Shown: positions 9,640-21,246, counted from the stretch's first letter. The stretch: DNA of 64,000 nucleotides from Acheta domesticus (GCA_031308135.1 JAHLJT010002630.1:101854337-101918336), one strand, 5' to 3'. Numbers and translations: made by a program. Notes: a model not told the origin generated them from the letters alone.

Positions 9640-10734
9640 ACTATTTCCACAATTATTTCTTCAGCGGCAGCAATGCACCGGTACCAGCTAATCTATTAAT
9701 GTAATTCTCGTGTCAACTTTTCACTTTTTATTGGTAAAAGATATATGAATCAAGAGTATTTAATTCAATATTATTGCCTTATCAATACCATATATTTGCC
9801 AAAGGAATGTCATATAAAGAGTTATTACATGAAATTTATATATCACTTACGTATAGAAGTTCCGCAGGAATAATGTGACAATTTGTTTTAAAATTTACCT
9901 TCTATGGTTTCGTGAAACATTTCGAACCAAATTCCTAAGCACCATGTACATATTTCATCTGTTTTAAATGTACACCTGAATTGATTTAAAACCTTGATCG
10001 CTGGAAAAGGACAACATTAGTGATTCAAATTAGCTTTTATTAGCATTTAATTAACAGAATCTGTATAGTAGCAATAAATCCAGTAATTAATCAGCTGCTG
10101 AATTAAATAATTTGCAATTAGATTAGCCAAAGCAAACAAAAATAGAAAACAACAACAGACTTAATTTCATCAGGTTGAACATACTATATCCTATTAGTTC
10201 TTTTTCATACAACCTGGTCCTGTTCACAATGAATTCTCGACGACGGCTTGGAGAAAACCACTAACAATTCAAATATTCTGATATCATTTGCAAAGCCAAA
10301 CAGACTTGTCCCATTTTGCGATAATAGGTTCCAATTTTTCTGCAGTTATCCAGTTGCTAATTTATTTCTTTTTTTGTTTGGTGTCTCTTAATCACTTCAG
10401 AACTATGACATAAACGACTTGTTTCTCTACCAGTTTTGATCACAGTTCTTGCCGGGGTGTCACCTCAAAGCTCTCCGCAAGATAAGCTATCGCAGGTAGT
10501 GGATGTGACGTATTTAAGACTAGGAAAACCCCGCAGACGTTGTTCTGGCATCTCCCTCTTTCCACTTCCATATCCCTTTCTCACTGTCCTTCCCTCACTC
10601 ACCCTGTCCCTGTCTCTGCCGATCTCTGTTCCTCTCATTCACATTTACTTGCAGGTTCTGCACGTCTCTGAACAGATGAGGTAATATCGGGAAACGCCGG
10701 ACCAGCAGAAATGTAAAAGAATGTTCCAGAAGAG
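9640..10734. other. AT-rich spacer with a pyrimidine patch
   Basis: No gene seen. The piece GGAAAACCCCGCAGACGTTGTTCTGGCATCTCCC at about 10524-10557 plus the following C/T stretch resembles 21843-21910, so it is probably a fragment of a further dispersed repeat. Confidence 0.4.
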
Positions 10735-10990
10735 CACTTTCTGTAGAATACGTTGTGACAAAAGTTTCTTTGAGGCCTTTGACCTCAAAATTGTAGTTTC
10801 TAGGGCCCTAGAACGCTTCGTTTACGAGTTATTTAACGACATAGATTCAAAATGCTGCCGAGTGAGTTGCGGGTTGCATTTGACGTGAATATTTAGTTTT
10901 GTTCTAGAGCGCCATGTGGTGGAGTTACAACAGAATTAACAACACAAAGCTTCTGGGTGAAAAATAAACACATAGAAGTGTCAACTTTCA
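10735..10990 (+). repeat. Dispersed repeat family B, uninterrupted copy
   Basis: CTTCGTTTACGAGTTATTTAACG and GCGGGTTGCATTTGACG match, in reverse orientation, the sequences on either side of the Tc1-like element at 18849-20539. It therefore serves as the empty-site reference. Confidence 0.55.
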
Positions 10991-11056
10991 TGGAGATCGG
11001 TCCAACGCTGACGGATTTTAGCTCTTATATACATACCAATATCCAGTTATGTATAT

Positions 11057-11057
11057 G

Positions 11058-11106
<49 letters not shown>
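11057..11106. repeat. (TA)n microsatellite
   Basis: About 25 TA units in a row. Confidence 0.95.
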
Positions 11107-11108
<2 letters not shown>

Positions 11109-12978
11109 CGATGAGACGTAGGGCCCATTCGTGCGCCGTGACTCCCCTTCCGTCACGCGCATTAAGACGCCAGGGCACAGAGCGACGCCAACATCCGATT
11201 TGACACGCACAGCTGAGGAATGTCGCGCCTTTCCTCCCCCCCCAACAACTCACAATAGGACACTCTGACCCTCGGGAGGATCCCGGGCGGAGAACGACCC
11301 TCCCTTCACCACCGCTCATCACGCTTTGTCTGCAGAAAAGCACCGGAACAAGCCATTTTAGAACCTTCACGGCTCCCGTCCGATAATCCAGCATAACTCT
11401 ATAAAAACCTCAAAATGACAGAACAAGGAGTCGCTTTATCTTGTCACTGGAGCCTGTGTGCACGCAACAAAAGCAACCAAGACGCTCAGAAAAATATAAC
11501 AGCAAGGGAAGGGGTTGTTAAACACCTGTCCACTTCCGAATTCCGTGGAAAGTTCCAGAACTTTCAAAGGAAGACAATAAGATGCGAAATTCCGATCACG
11601 TGATGAGATCATGCGTAAATCCAATGGTAGGGTGGGGAGACGAGGAAGCAAGCGGAGGGGAGACCAAAACTTGAACACTGCGGCGAAAGTTTAGGTACTT
11701 CGGCAAAAGCTTTATTAAGAGACGGCTGTCGGCGAGATTTGTCAGTGCCGACAGACTTTGAAATTTCGACCGCTCGCTATCACCATTGAGTTGGAATTAA
11801 TTCCATTCAACGGGCGAGTCGTGCCGTAGTCAAAAATAGCACTCACGGTAGTGCTCAGCCACGTAACAGTGGCTGATATGCGATGTGGTGTCGTCTGACG
11901 GCCCCGTTTGCAAATAATGAGTGACTCCATTCGTCAAAATGAAGACCGTGGGCGGCCGGACTCCTGGGCGAGCGACACGCGGGCTGCTGCTCCCGCTCGC
12001 CACGACGTGACTGCAAGCGTGTGCAGTTCACGAATCGAGGTGCCGAAGGCCAGCCAACAAGTATGTAAATGTAAATTTATCAAAAGGACTTGGCCCAAAA
12101 CCAGAGTATTAATTAATATACGATGAGGTAGCACTTATGATAAATTCTCAATTCATGTAAGTTATAGGCAATAAACGTGTTCTCGCCATTCAGGCGAACA
12201 ACGCTCGTAACAGAATTCGGCCTTTAGTTTTTTTCTTAGTTTTTTTCTCTTTATAAAAGAAAACATAGCCAACCTTCATGCATCCTCTCATTAATAGAGT
12301 GCCTGTCCCTGTGATTCTCACTGCCGGCAAGGCAACAGGTGAATGGCGCTTGACGCCCCTCATATAAATTCAGCGCGCTCACCTGACACCTGCTCCACCA
12401 CACATTCCCGTGACGGTGATCCCCCGCCCCTCCACGCGTGTTCCATCACTATACAACGCGCAGTGAGGCTAAGTGACGTAGAATGCGCAGTTGTTAACAA
12501 TTGCCAGATTTTCACTCAGTAAAGGGATAGTTTTTCTTAAATATGGCGTAGTTTATTCAATACGATGCTGACCTTTCCACGGGTTTTGTAATTTCATAAG
12601 CCCTATTATCTTTAAACAAGGAAGCCTCAATTATTTTTTCAGAAGTGCAGTGCTTCAAGTATCTGAAGGTATAACGAGTGAATCAAATGGGTGAATCAAT
12701 GGTTCTCTGGAGCAAACGGGCTTCACATCCTGTTCATGTCATTACCTGGGAGTATTTTCAACTAATATTTACAATTCTTGCCTCAGAATAGCCATTGTTA
12801 TCCTCATTGCTAATCTCAATAAAAACCATGCGGACATTAATAGCTACCGATCCTTAAGTTTTCTACCCACCTTATCTAAAATATTTGAAAAAATAATTTT
12901 TAAAATATTTAAAGAGCACAGGTAACTAAAACCTTTTGCAACGAACAATTTGGAATTACCAAACAAATTTCACCAACA
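11107..12978. other. Spacer without a supported gene
   Basis: Mixed composition. A TATAAA with moderately GC-rich downstream sequence occurs at 12364 but has no coding sequence after it. Small open frames show no domains. Confidence 0.4.
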
Positions 12979-13060
12979 AAGGTGGCTCAGGGAATCAAGT
13001 GATGTCACTGCAGTGCCTCTGACTCTGAGATTCTAGAGTTCAAATCCTGACTGTGGCAAA
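12979..13060 (+). mobile_element. SINE family I, tRNA-like head only
   Basis: GGTGGCTCAGGG (A box) and GAGTTCAAATCC (B box) are about 50 bp apart, with TGATGTCACTGCAGTGCCTC between them as in the full copies. The body is missing, so this is an old 3'-truncated fragment. Confidence 0.65.
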
Positions 13061-14006
13061 GGAAAGAAAATCGGTAAAAATTCTATACGCGGTTTAAGAG
13101 TGAGCGTTGTTATTGGATGGGCACACAGACTGAACGGCAGGGCAAAGAGACTTTTCGCCGTAAAGCAAAGTAAACCAAAGAAGGTTCCACAAAACGTGGA
13201 TTATGACAAGACAACGTAGCAGAGGAAGTACTTACTACATGTAGGAACAAGGTAGACCTTGGCCCCGTCAGAGGCTGTAGTGCCAGTACAGACAGACAGG
13301 AACAAGAATTCGCCACCTTTCAGCAGACGAGGAACCCACAAACGAGTTTTTCTTTTAAAAAAGTCGTCATTTTTTCATAGGTGATACTTAACTTTTACTG
13401 AGTTACAAAGTAGCGCGAAAAAAAATTATACACGGACCTTTTTAAAGGCATAATAATGTTGAATTACATTAAGAAAGAAATATCTGGATTAAAAATTAAG
13501 TGAACTTTAGGTTGGAAAAAATATAAAAATTCGCTACATTTGCTAAAATTTCGCGAAAAGACTAGCATTTTGAAAATGATAAAAATGAAAAAAAAATAGG
13601 AATGAATTGTTACATATAAGAAGTTCCATAGTGTTTTTTGGTTCATAGTGGGTCTTAGATTCTGAGCCACATTTGTAGAAGATTTAAAAATACAATAAAA
13701 CCTTTAGATTTTTTATACATTTTTTTGGTTGACTACTTTCATGTATTACAGACTAAATTATAAATTATATTACTCAAATGTAATGGGCTGTTAGGTTAGG
13801 TTCAGTCTTTCATGAGCAAGAACCGTAGTTCACACTTCCAGTTCTGGCAATGGGTGAGTTACGGAGTGTGGTTTCAAAGTGCGTTAATTGCTGTCGTCAG
13901 TACTGTAATGAATGTACGAGTAGTGCAAGTTGTGTACTCAGGAGGTGACGATTTTTCTCACTCCTCGTTTCCCTGGCAGCAGGGCAAATCGTTGCCGCGA
14001 TCGTGT
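13061..14006. other. AT-rich spacer
   Basis: No gene, array or paired termini seen. Confidence 0.45.
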
Positions 14007-14240
14007 CTAAGCTCCAGACATGTGAGGGAGGGTAGGGATACAAGGAAGAGGAAGGAAAGATCGCGCGCGGTCCGTGGCCCGTTTGCTAGGACTCTTCTCC
14101 CGCATTCGCCTGGTGTTGATCGAAGAAACCACGGAAAACTACCAATCAATCCTCCTCTATTCAGTAGCTGAATTCGTTCCAGGTCGGTGTCCAGTGTTGG
14201 AAAACTGCCACCGCCGGGGCCCGAACCCTATTCCCAACAG
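14007..14240 (-). mobile_element. SINE family I, partial, reversed
   Basis: Reads in reverse as the SINE body, including the complement of GGGCCACGGACCGCGCGCGA (near 14060-14085) and the head near 14205-14230. The tail half is absent. The body contains a small rearrangement. Confidence 0.75.
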
Positions 14241-14249
14241 GCTGAAGAG

Positions 14250-14720
14250 TCATCGCAGGTAGTAAGGAGTGCTAGTCGCAGGCAGTAAGGACTGCTAGTC
14301 GCAGGCAGTAAGGACTGCTTGTCGCAGGTAGTAAGGACTGCTAGTAGCAGGCAGTAAGGACTGCTAGTCGCAGGCAGTAAGGACTGCTAGTCGCTGGCAG
14401 TAAGAACTGCTAGTAGCAGGCAGTAAGGACTGCCAGTCTCAGACAGTAAGGACGGCTAGTCGCAGGTAGTAAGAACTGCTAGTAGCAGGCAGTAAGGACT
14501 GCTACTCGCAGGCAGTAAGGACTGCTAGTAGCAGGCAGTAAGGACTGCTAGTAGCAGGTAGTAAGGACTGCTAGTCGCAGGCATTAAGGACTGCTAGTCG
14601 CAGGTAGTAAGGACTGCTATTCGCAGGCAGTAACAACTGGTAGTGCAGGCAGTAAAGACTGGTAGTTGTGGGCGGTTAGGACTGGTAGTCGCAGGCGATA
14701 AGGACTGGTAGTCGCAGGAC
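14250..14720 (+). repeat. 23-bp minisatellite, about 20 copies
   Basis: Unit TCGCAGGCAGTAAGGACTGC plus TAG, with variants in AGTAGCAGG versus AGTCGCAGG. The array begins directly after a SINE fragment. The first and last units are more diverged. Confidence 0.9.
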
Positions 14721-14994
14721 AAACGGAGCGCCCCGCGGCAGCCGGAGGAGGAGGGCGCCCGCCAGCAGTCGGTGACGGGTAGTCGTCCAAAGAGGAGGAG
14801 CCCCTTAACGAGATCACAGCGGCCACTTGCCGCTAAGAGGGTTACAGCGACTTGGGCGCCATCCCCCCCCCCACCGCTCGCTGCCACACAGAGGCAGTGC
14901 GCCGCCGCCGCCGCCTCGCCCGAAAGCTCAGCACACGGCACGTGCGGCGCCGCGACGCTCACGACGTTAAACAGGCCGTGTCCTTGGTTCCTCA

Positions 14995-14997
<3 letters not shown>

Positions 14998-15042
<45 letters not shown>

Positions 15043-15050
15043 CAACAACT
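14998..15050 (+). repeat. (AAT)n microsatellite ending in (AAC)n
   Basis: About 14 AAT units and 4 AAC units directly abut the 5'-truncated end of an R4/Dong-type retrotransposon. Confidence 0.9.
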
Positions 15051-16366
15051 GTATCACATTTATTTTACATGGATGATCTTAAAGTGTTTGCTAAGAACGA
15101 AGCTATTCTCTCCCAAATGCTGTCTGTCATCAATGATTTTAGCAATGACATCTGCATGAAGTTTGGTCTTGATAAGTGTGCTAAAGTCAACTTAAAAAGA
15201 GGCAAAATGACCAAATCAGAGAACATTGAAGTTGATACGCACACTGTGATTCAAGATCTTGAGCCAGGTAAAACTTACAAATATCTGGACATTGAAGAAT
15301 GTGAGACCATTTCGAACGACAAAATGAAAGAGGGAATTCGCAAGGAGTATTACAGAAGAGTGAGACTTGTCCTGCAGTCCGCTCTGAACTCCAGGAATAA
15401 AATATCAACAATAGGTAGTTTGGCGGTGCCTGTAGCCGAATACAGTTTCGGACTAGTGGACTGGACTGAGCAAGAAATTCGCACCATGGATCGAAAAAAC
15501 CAGAAAACTGCTAACAATACATCATGTTTCCCACCCTCGAGCTGATATACATAGACTTTATGTGTCACGTAAGGAAGAAAAAGTGGCTTAAAAGGGGAAG
15601 AATGAAGCCAGAATCAGAAGCACTTGTATCAGCTGACCAAGATCAAGCCTTGAGAACACGACATTATGATAAAACGGTTCTCAAAATTTCCCAAGACGAT
15701 AAATGCCGCATTTGCCAGGAACACGTAGAAACCATTGATCATATTGTCTCAACTTGTCCCATTCTAGTAAAGACAGAATACTTGAAAAGACACTACAGGG
15801 TCTGTAGCTACCTCCACTTGAAGATCTGTACCGCCATCGAAGTTCCAAGCGCATGCCCCAAGTGGTACGAACTCACCAAAATCGGTGACGTCTATTGGAT
15901 TGTGTACAATATTGTATGATCAACAAATCCAAACTGATCGTACGATAGATGCAAACAAACCGGATACTGGTATCCGGAATTTGGCGAAAAAATCGTGTCT
16001 ATCTGTCGATATTGCTGTACCTTGCGATCAAAACGTCGTTTCCAAGAAGGTTGAAGAACGTTTTAAATACAAGAGTTTGGAAATCGAGGTCAGCCGAATG
16101 TGGGGCGTAAAAGCACAGGTCGTCCCGATAGTTATCGGAGCTCTGGGATTTGTTCCGCAAAATTTGAGTAAGAACTTGTCTAAACTCCCAGGTAATTCAA
16201 AAGACTGGGAAGTGCAAGAAATTGCTTTATTTGGAACAGCCCACATTTTGCGTAAAGTATTGTAGAGGCACTGATAGTCACCGAATCTGCTCCTTAGGTA
16301 GCTGGTTGCAACCTGGAGTAGATTTTATATTCAGCCGACTCATAAGATCTTTAGTCGTGATGTAGT
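15051..16366 (+). mobile_element. R4/Dong-type LINE fragment, copy A
   Basis: Starts inside the reverse transcriptase at FYMDDLK (catalytic motif C) and continues through IRKEYYRRVR, AVPVAEYSFG and DRKN typical of R2/R4-clade elements. A zinc knuckle of the form CX2CX8HX4C (CRIC...HIVSTC) lies near 15705-15760. The restriction-like endonuclease domain follows with ANKPD, VDIAVP and KYKSLEIE, ending GTAHILRKVL. Relative to copy C it lacks about 340 bp (deletion junction near 15571) and 2 bp (near 15866), which breaks the frame. (AAT)n borders both sides. Confidence 0.85.
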
Positions 16367-16367
16367 G

Positions 16368-16368
<1 letters not shown>

Positions 16369-16401
<33 letters not shown>

Positions 16402-16403
16402 TA
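16369..16403 (+). repeat. (AAT)n microsatellite
   Basis: About 11 units, placed directly after the 3' end of LINE copy A and before truncated copy B. Confidence 0.9.
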
Positions 16404-16690
16404 GGTCGTCGCGATTGTTATCGGAGCTCTGGGATTTGTTCCGCAAAATTTGAGTAAGAACTTGTCTAAACTCCTGGTTATTCAAACGACTGGGAAGTGC
16501 AAGAAATTGCTTTATTTGGAACAGCCCACATTTTGCGTAAAGTATTGTAGAGGCACTGATAGTCACCGGATCTGCTCCTTAGGTAGATGGTTGCTGCCTG
16601 GAGTAGATTTTGTATTCAGCCGACTCATTACATCTTTAGTCGTGATGTAGTGGAAAAATAATGTAGTAGATGATGTAGTGGCAAAATTAC
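16404..16690 (+). mobile_element. R4/Dong-type LINE, 3' fragment copy B
   Basis: Matches the last 120 or so bases of the endonuclease domain and the 3' UTR of copy A, from AGGTCGTCGCGATTGTTATC on. The end contains small repeats of ATGTAGTGG. It is strongly 5'-truncated. Confidence 0.8.
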
Positions 16691-18167
16691 CACGTCAGAG
16701 AACATTGAAGTTGATAGACACACTGTGATTCAAGATCTTGAGCCAGGTAAAACTTACAAATATCTGGGCATTGAAGAATGTGAGACAATCTCGAACGACA
16801 CAATGAAAGAGAGAATTCGCAAGGAGTAATATAGAAAAGTGAGTCCTGCAGTCTGCTCTGAACTCCAGGAATAAAATATCAGCAGTAGTTTGGCGGTGCC
16901 TGTAGCCGAATACCGTTTCGGACTAGTGGACTGGACTAAGCAAGAAATTCGCATCATGGATCGAAAAAACAGAAAACTGCTAACAATGCATCATGTTTCC
17001 CACCCTCGAGCTGATGTACATAGACTTAATGTGTCACGTAAGGAAGGAGGAAGAGGCCTCAAACAAATTGAAGCCTCCTGGCACAATGCAATAGTCGGGA
17101 TGGGAAAGTATGTATTTAGCCATCAATATGACCCACTAATGAGGCAGGTCATGAAATCTGACCGAAGAATGGGAAAATAATCTTCTGTTTTGCAATTGGG
17201 GGAAGTATTGTTAGAGTAACAAGAAGCATTGCAAAATAAACTATGCAAGACACGCAGAATAACAGAGACACTGAACTTCTGATGCTGAGACACAAAAAAT
17301 CGTGGAGAGACAAACCACTCCATGGACAATAACTAAAAAGAATGGACAAGGTGCAGATCAATAAAGATCAATCATTTATGTGGCTTAAAAGGGGAAGAAT
17401 GAAGCCAGAATCAGAAGCACTTGTATCAGCTGCCCAAGATCAAGCCTTGAGAACATGACATTACGATAAAACGGTTCTCAAATTTCAAAAAAGATGATAA
17501 ATGCCGCATTTGCCAGGAACATGTAGAAACCACTGATCATATTGTCTCAACTTGTCCCATTCTAGTAAAGACAGAATACTTAAAAAGACACTACAGGGTG
17601 TGTAGCTACCTCCACTAGAAGATCTGTACCGCCCTCGAAGTTCCAAACACATGCCCCAAGTGGTACGAACACTCACCAAAATCGGTGACTTCTATTGGAT
17701 TATGTGCAATATTGTATGATCAACATATCCAAATTGATCGTACGATAGAAGCAAACAAACCGGAAACTGGTATCCGGGATTTGGCGAAAAAATCGTGTCT
17801 ACCTGTCGATATTGTTGTACCTTGCGATCAAAATGTCGTTACCAAGGAGGCAGAAGAACGTCTTAAATACAAGAGTTTGGAAATCGAGGTCAGCCGAATG
17901 TGGGGCGTAAAAGCACAGGTTGTACCGATTGTTATCGGAGCTCTGGGATTTGTTCCGCAAAATTTGTGTAAGAACTTGTCTAAACTCCCAGGTAATTCAA
18001 AAGAATGGGAAGTGCAGGAAATTTCTTCATTGGGAACAGCCCACATTATGCTCAAAATATTGTAGAGGCACCGACAGTCCATAGATCTGTTCCTTATGTA
18101 GCTGGTTGCAACCTGGAGTAGATTTTATTTTAAGCAGTCTCATAACATCTTTAGTCGTGATGTAGTG

Positions 18168-18170
<3 letters not shown>
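16691..18170 (+). mobile_element. R4/Dong-type LINE fragment, copy C
   Basis: Starts at the ENIEVD region of the reverse transcriptase and includes DRKNRKLLTMHHVSHPRADV and RKEGGRGLKQIEASW, which copy A has lost. Stops and indels occur near 16830, 17180 and 17455-17490. The endonuclease region near 17640-18065 is open with WYEHSPKSVTSIG, ANKPETG, VDIVVP and LKYKSLEIE. The 3' UTR again ends in (AAT)n. Confidence 0.85.

Positions 18171-18171
<1 letters not shown>

Positions 18172-18217
<46 letters not shown>
18172..18217 (+). repeat. (AAT)n microsatellite
   Basis: About 15 units between LINE copies C and D. A further short AAT/AAC run lies at 18618-18644. Confidence 0.9.
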
Positions 18218-18218
<1 letters not shown>

Positions 18219-18420
18219 AGGGTATGTATACGAAGAGTAGAGATAGTTCCTGTGGTAGTGTCCGTAAATGATGTAGTCACAAAAAACTGGGAGAAAGCTG
18301 GAGAAATTTTGCAACTGCAAGAAAAACATCTGAGAACTATGCAGAAAGCGGTTTTACTTGGTACGGCGAACATTGTCAGAACATTTTTGAGCCTTGATTG
18401 AGAGAAGTTAATCATAGAAG
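18218..18420 (+). mobile_element. R4/Dong-related LINE 3' fragment, different subfamily (copy D)
   Basis: A 55-triplet frame at 18237-18401, including the stop, reads IVPVVVSVNDVVTKNW and ends AVLLGTANIVRTFLS. It corresponds to the end of the endonuclease domain (compare LFGTAHILRKVL in copy A) but is clearly diverged, so a second lineage inserted at the same kind of AAT site. Confidence 0.65.
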
Positions 18421-18719
18421 TTAATGCATCACTAAAGATTGTGAAATAATGTGCATGATTTAAAATTGAGTATTAAGTGTTTTAAGTTTAAGTCTGAAGT
18501 GTTTGTTCTTTATACTTTGTTTTCTTTGTATCTCCACAAACATTGTACAGACAAAATTTGTGTGGACAAGAAAACCCCGACAATTTTTCTATTTAAAAAA
18601 GAAAAATTATAAAGTTACAATAATAATAACAACAACAACAACAACCTCCTATATTATTTCAGTAACATAACATTGCTTGGCGACTCTCACACTCAACCAA
18701 TCTTTATAAATGGGGTTTC

Positions 18720-18848
18720 TAAAGAATGAGAATTTCAAGACGTGACGAATTGCACTTTGACTTTAAAAATATGAAGGATTTGTTTTTAAAAAATCGAAAC
18801 ATTCTTGTAAAGTGCAACCCGCAATGCTCGTCAGAATTTTTTAATATA
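18720..18848 (-). repeat. Repeat family B, left part split by Tc1-like element
   Basis: GTGCAACCCGCAATGCTCG corresponds in reverse to GCGGGTTGCATTTGAC at 10868. It continues on the other side of the transposon at 20541. Confidence 0.5.
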
Positions 18849-20539
18849 TAGTGTCTCCCAAAACTATGCGGACATTTATTAATTTAACCAAAAGTTCCTT
18901 AAATTTTCCTCAGAAAAACACATAATCATTAGTTAGAGCACGAATTTGAAACAATAGAATATTATTATGTACCTGAACCTTATAAACACTTCCAAAAATA
19001 TGTATTTGTTTGATTAAAAGGGAAATGAATCGCTGATGCAGAGACTGCGCTTCAACAAAATTACTCGGACAGCCGTCGGGGCAACGTGGTAACGGATCTT
19101 TTGATCTCCGAAAAGAACGTTGAAACCTTCAATCCTTGGCTGCAAATTCAAGATTACTTATCAGTCGATGAAGCACATGCGTAGGCACCTGAACTTTTAA
19201 GCGAAATGAATCGTCTAGGAAAGAACAATACTTTTGAGCAGCGTCAGCTGATTATTTACCATCATGCAAAGGGCTAATCATGCCGAAAAGTTTGAAAAAT
19301 GCTATTAATGAGGAAATGACAGTGAGTGACATAATCTCACGGTACATCAATTAATAGGGGATTGAACTGCAACCCGGAGGAGGACGCCCGAAGACATTTT
19401 CTGATCGAGAAGAGAATTTCGTAATGAGAATAAAAAAGAAGGGTCCTCGTATTAATGCACAAAAAATTACTCCACAGTTATAAATTGTCTTTAGCAAGAC
19501 AGTAAATCCCGAAACCGTGCGAAGGGTACTAAGTAGGCCCTATTTCCATAGCCGTGTTGCCAGAAGAAAGCCACTAGTAAGTAAAGCGAACCGACCGAGA
19601 AGGCAAAGGTTTGCTAAATAACACACAGAAAAAGATGAAGATTGGTGGAATAGAGTAATCTTTGCCGATAAATCGAAAATGAATATCTGTGGATCCGATG
19701 GAAAAATTCGGATGTGGAAGAGACTAAATTAAGAGCTGAAAGGAGGAACTTGTAAACAAAAGTTAAGCACGGAGGAGGAAATGTAATGGTGTGGGTCAGC
19801 ATATCACTCGATGGTGGCGGTGAACATGTGTTCGCAGGGCAAACGATGAGCAGGTTCAACTATCTTAACGTTCTTAAACAAAATTTAAAACAAATTGCTG
19901 AAAATCTTTGTATTCTTGATGGATTTTATTTTTATCAGGATATTGATCCCTCGCACAAGTCGCAGGTTGTTCAACTTTGTCTGCTGGAGAAATGCCCAAA
20001 GGGACTTCATCCATGCCCTCAGTCACCGTTCCTTACTGTTAGAGAACACGTTTGGGAAAAATTGGAAAATAAGATAAGAATATTCTCAATTCTTTCCAAA
20101 CAATAATTAAAGCAAATAATTTAACATGAATGGAGAAACATTTCTCCTTCTAATACCCAAAAACTTGGTAGAAAGTGTATCAAATATACTGAAGGAAGTG
20201 CTGCAGCGAAGGGGGATGACTACAAGATATTAAACTTCCTTATTGTGTTATTTTTATATATTTTTCTTTTTGAAAATTAATTACTGTGCATATTTGTTTA
20301 TATTTCTATTCAAGTGTCCGAATAGTTTTCTGGGGTAACTTTTCAGCATAAAAAATTAAAATTTAAAAATATCAGTTGATTATTGTGATTTTAAAGAAAC
20401 TTTCGTGAGTATCTTATGACTGCTTATGAAAGTAATCGTATAACATACTATTTTTAACATTTAATTTCTTCTTTCAATATTCGTAATCCATGAATATTCT
20501 GCTAAATTTCCCGTGTCCGAATAGTTTTGTGAGTCACTG
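18849..20539 (+). mobile_element. Tc1-like DNA transposon, inactive (1.69 kb)
   Basis: Terminal repeats of about 28 bp: GTGTCTCCCAAAACTATGCG at the left and, read inward from the right, CAGTGACTCACAAAACTATT. TA flanks both ends (18847-18848 and 20540-20541). The length is normal for Tc1 elements and the transposase is on the same strand. Repeat B continues on both sides, confirming the insertion. Confidence 0.85.
19206..20105 (+). pseudogene. Tc1-like transposase remnant
   Basis: The N-terminal helix-turn-helix part is readable (GKNNTFEQRQLIIYHHAKG, then a stop) and is followed by GGGRPKTFSDREE, the linker typical of Tc1 transposases. The catalytic core is recognisable: FADKSKMNICGSDG (first Asp), VMVWVSIS, FYFYQDIDPSHKS (second Asp) and REHVWEKLENK (Glu). 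Stops near 19281, 19353 and 19482 and a frameshift near 19740-19780 make it non-functional. The longest intact piece is 19786-20106. Confidence 0.85.
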
Positions 20540-20540
20540 T

Positions 20541-20660
20541 ACACCGTTAAATATCTCCTAAACGAAGCATTTTAGGACCTTAAGAACAAACATTTGGGGG
20601 CTAATGGCCCCAAAAAACGTTCCTCACAGCGTAATCTTGTAACGTGCGCGCCGCCGGTCA
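20541..20660 (-). repeat. Repeat family B, right part
   Basis: CGTTAAATATCTCCTAAACGAAGC matches in reverse GCTTCGTTTACGAGTTATTTAACG at 10815. The rest (GGGCTAATGGCCCC) is weakly similar. Confidence 0.5.
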
Positions 20661-20989
20661 CTTATCTTGGAGCGGCGGGGCGCAGTCACAATTAACTAAA
20701 TGGATCCTCGAAAAGCTAAGTTTTCGACTTCTCTGAGGTGGGCAGGACACGTGACTGGTGATGACGAGGTAAATTATCAACTCTAACTCTTTAGAAGACA
20801 AAATCTTTAATAAGGGTAAAATATAGAAATATGAAAGTGGTTAATGTGAGAAACCAACAACCAGATAGCTCCCGCTACGTGGCTGCAAGTGTCTACTGAG
20901 TACACAGCCAGGGCGCTTAAATCAGCCCAGGGCAGGGCGTGGCATGCTTGGTCAGACGCACGTGCCGGCAACTCACGGGAGTGGGGATA
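20661..20989. other. Spacer, moderately GC-rich
   Basis: No gene seen. It contains GGACACGTGACTGG and other E-box-like words with no further support. Confidence 0.4.
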
Positions 20990-20993
20990 TATA

Positions 20994-21242
20994 CTGCGAT
21001 TTTTGTAGGAAGAGCTCTCAAGATAACTCAAATCCCATCTTCGCGATGGAATATGTCACGGCATTTCGCGTCTTTTCTCGGTCTTGCCGGTAGAAGGCGC
21101 ATGATCGCAAGCACTGCTTCATACGGTCGCGATTGTGCGAAATCTAGCGGAACGACTGTGAATGATACGAAATGCCGTGACATATTCCATCGCGAAGATG
21201 GGATTTGAGTTATCTTGAGAGCTCTTCCTACAAAAATCGCAG
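20994..21242. mobile_element. Palindromic MITE flanked by TATA, near-perfect arms
   Basis: Two 75-bp terminal arms starting CTGCGATTTTTGTAGGAAG are perfect reverse complements of each other, with about 100 bp between them. TATA lies on both sides (20990-20993, 21243-21246). Related elements lie at 44955-45180, 54189-54416 and 47745-47880 (shared inner words such as GGAATAT..CACGGCATTTCGCGTC and GCTCGATACGG), and 59259-59406 shares the tip. No coding sequence. Confidence 0.85.
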
Positions 21243-21246
21243 TATA

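Noticed and set aside
9339..9691. Arg/Glu-rich and Ser/Leu-rich frames
   Set aside because: Low-complexity purine tract; simple-sequence DNA explains them.
13788..13803. GGTTAGGTTAGG, like the insect telomere repeat
   Set aside because: Only two units; expected by chance.
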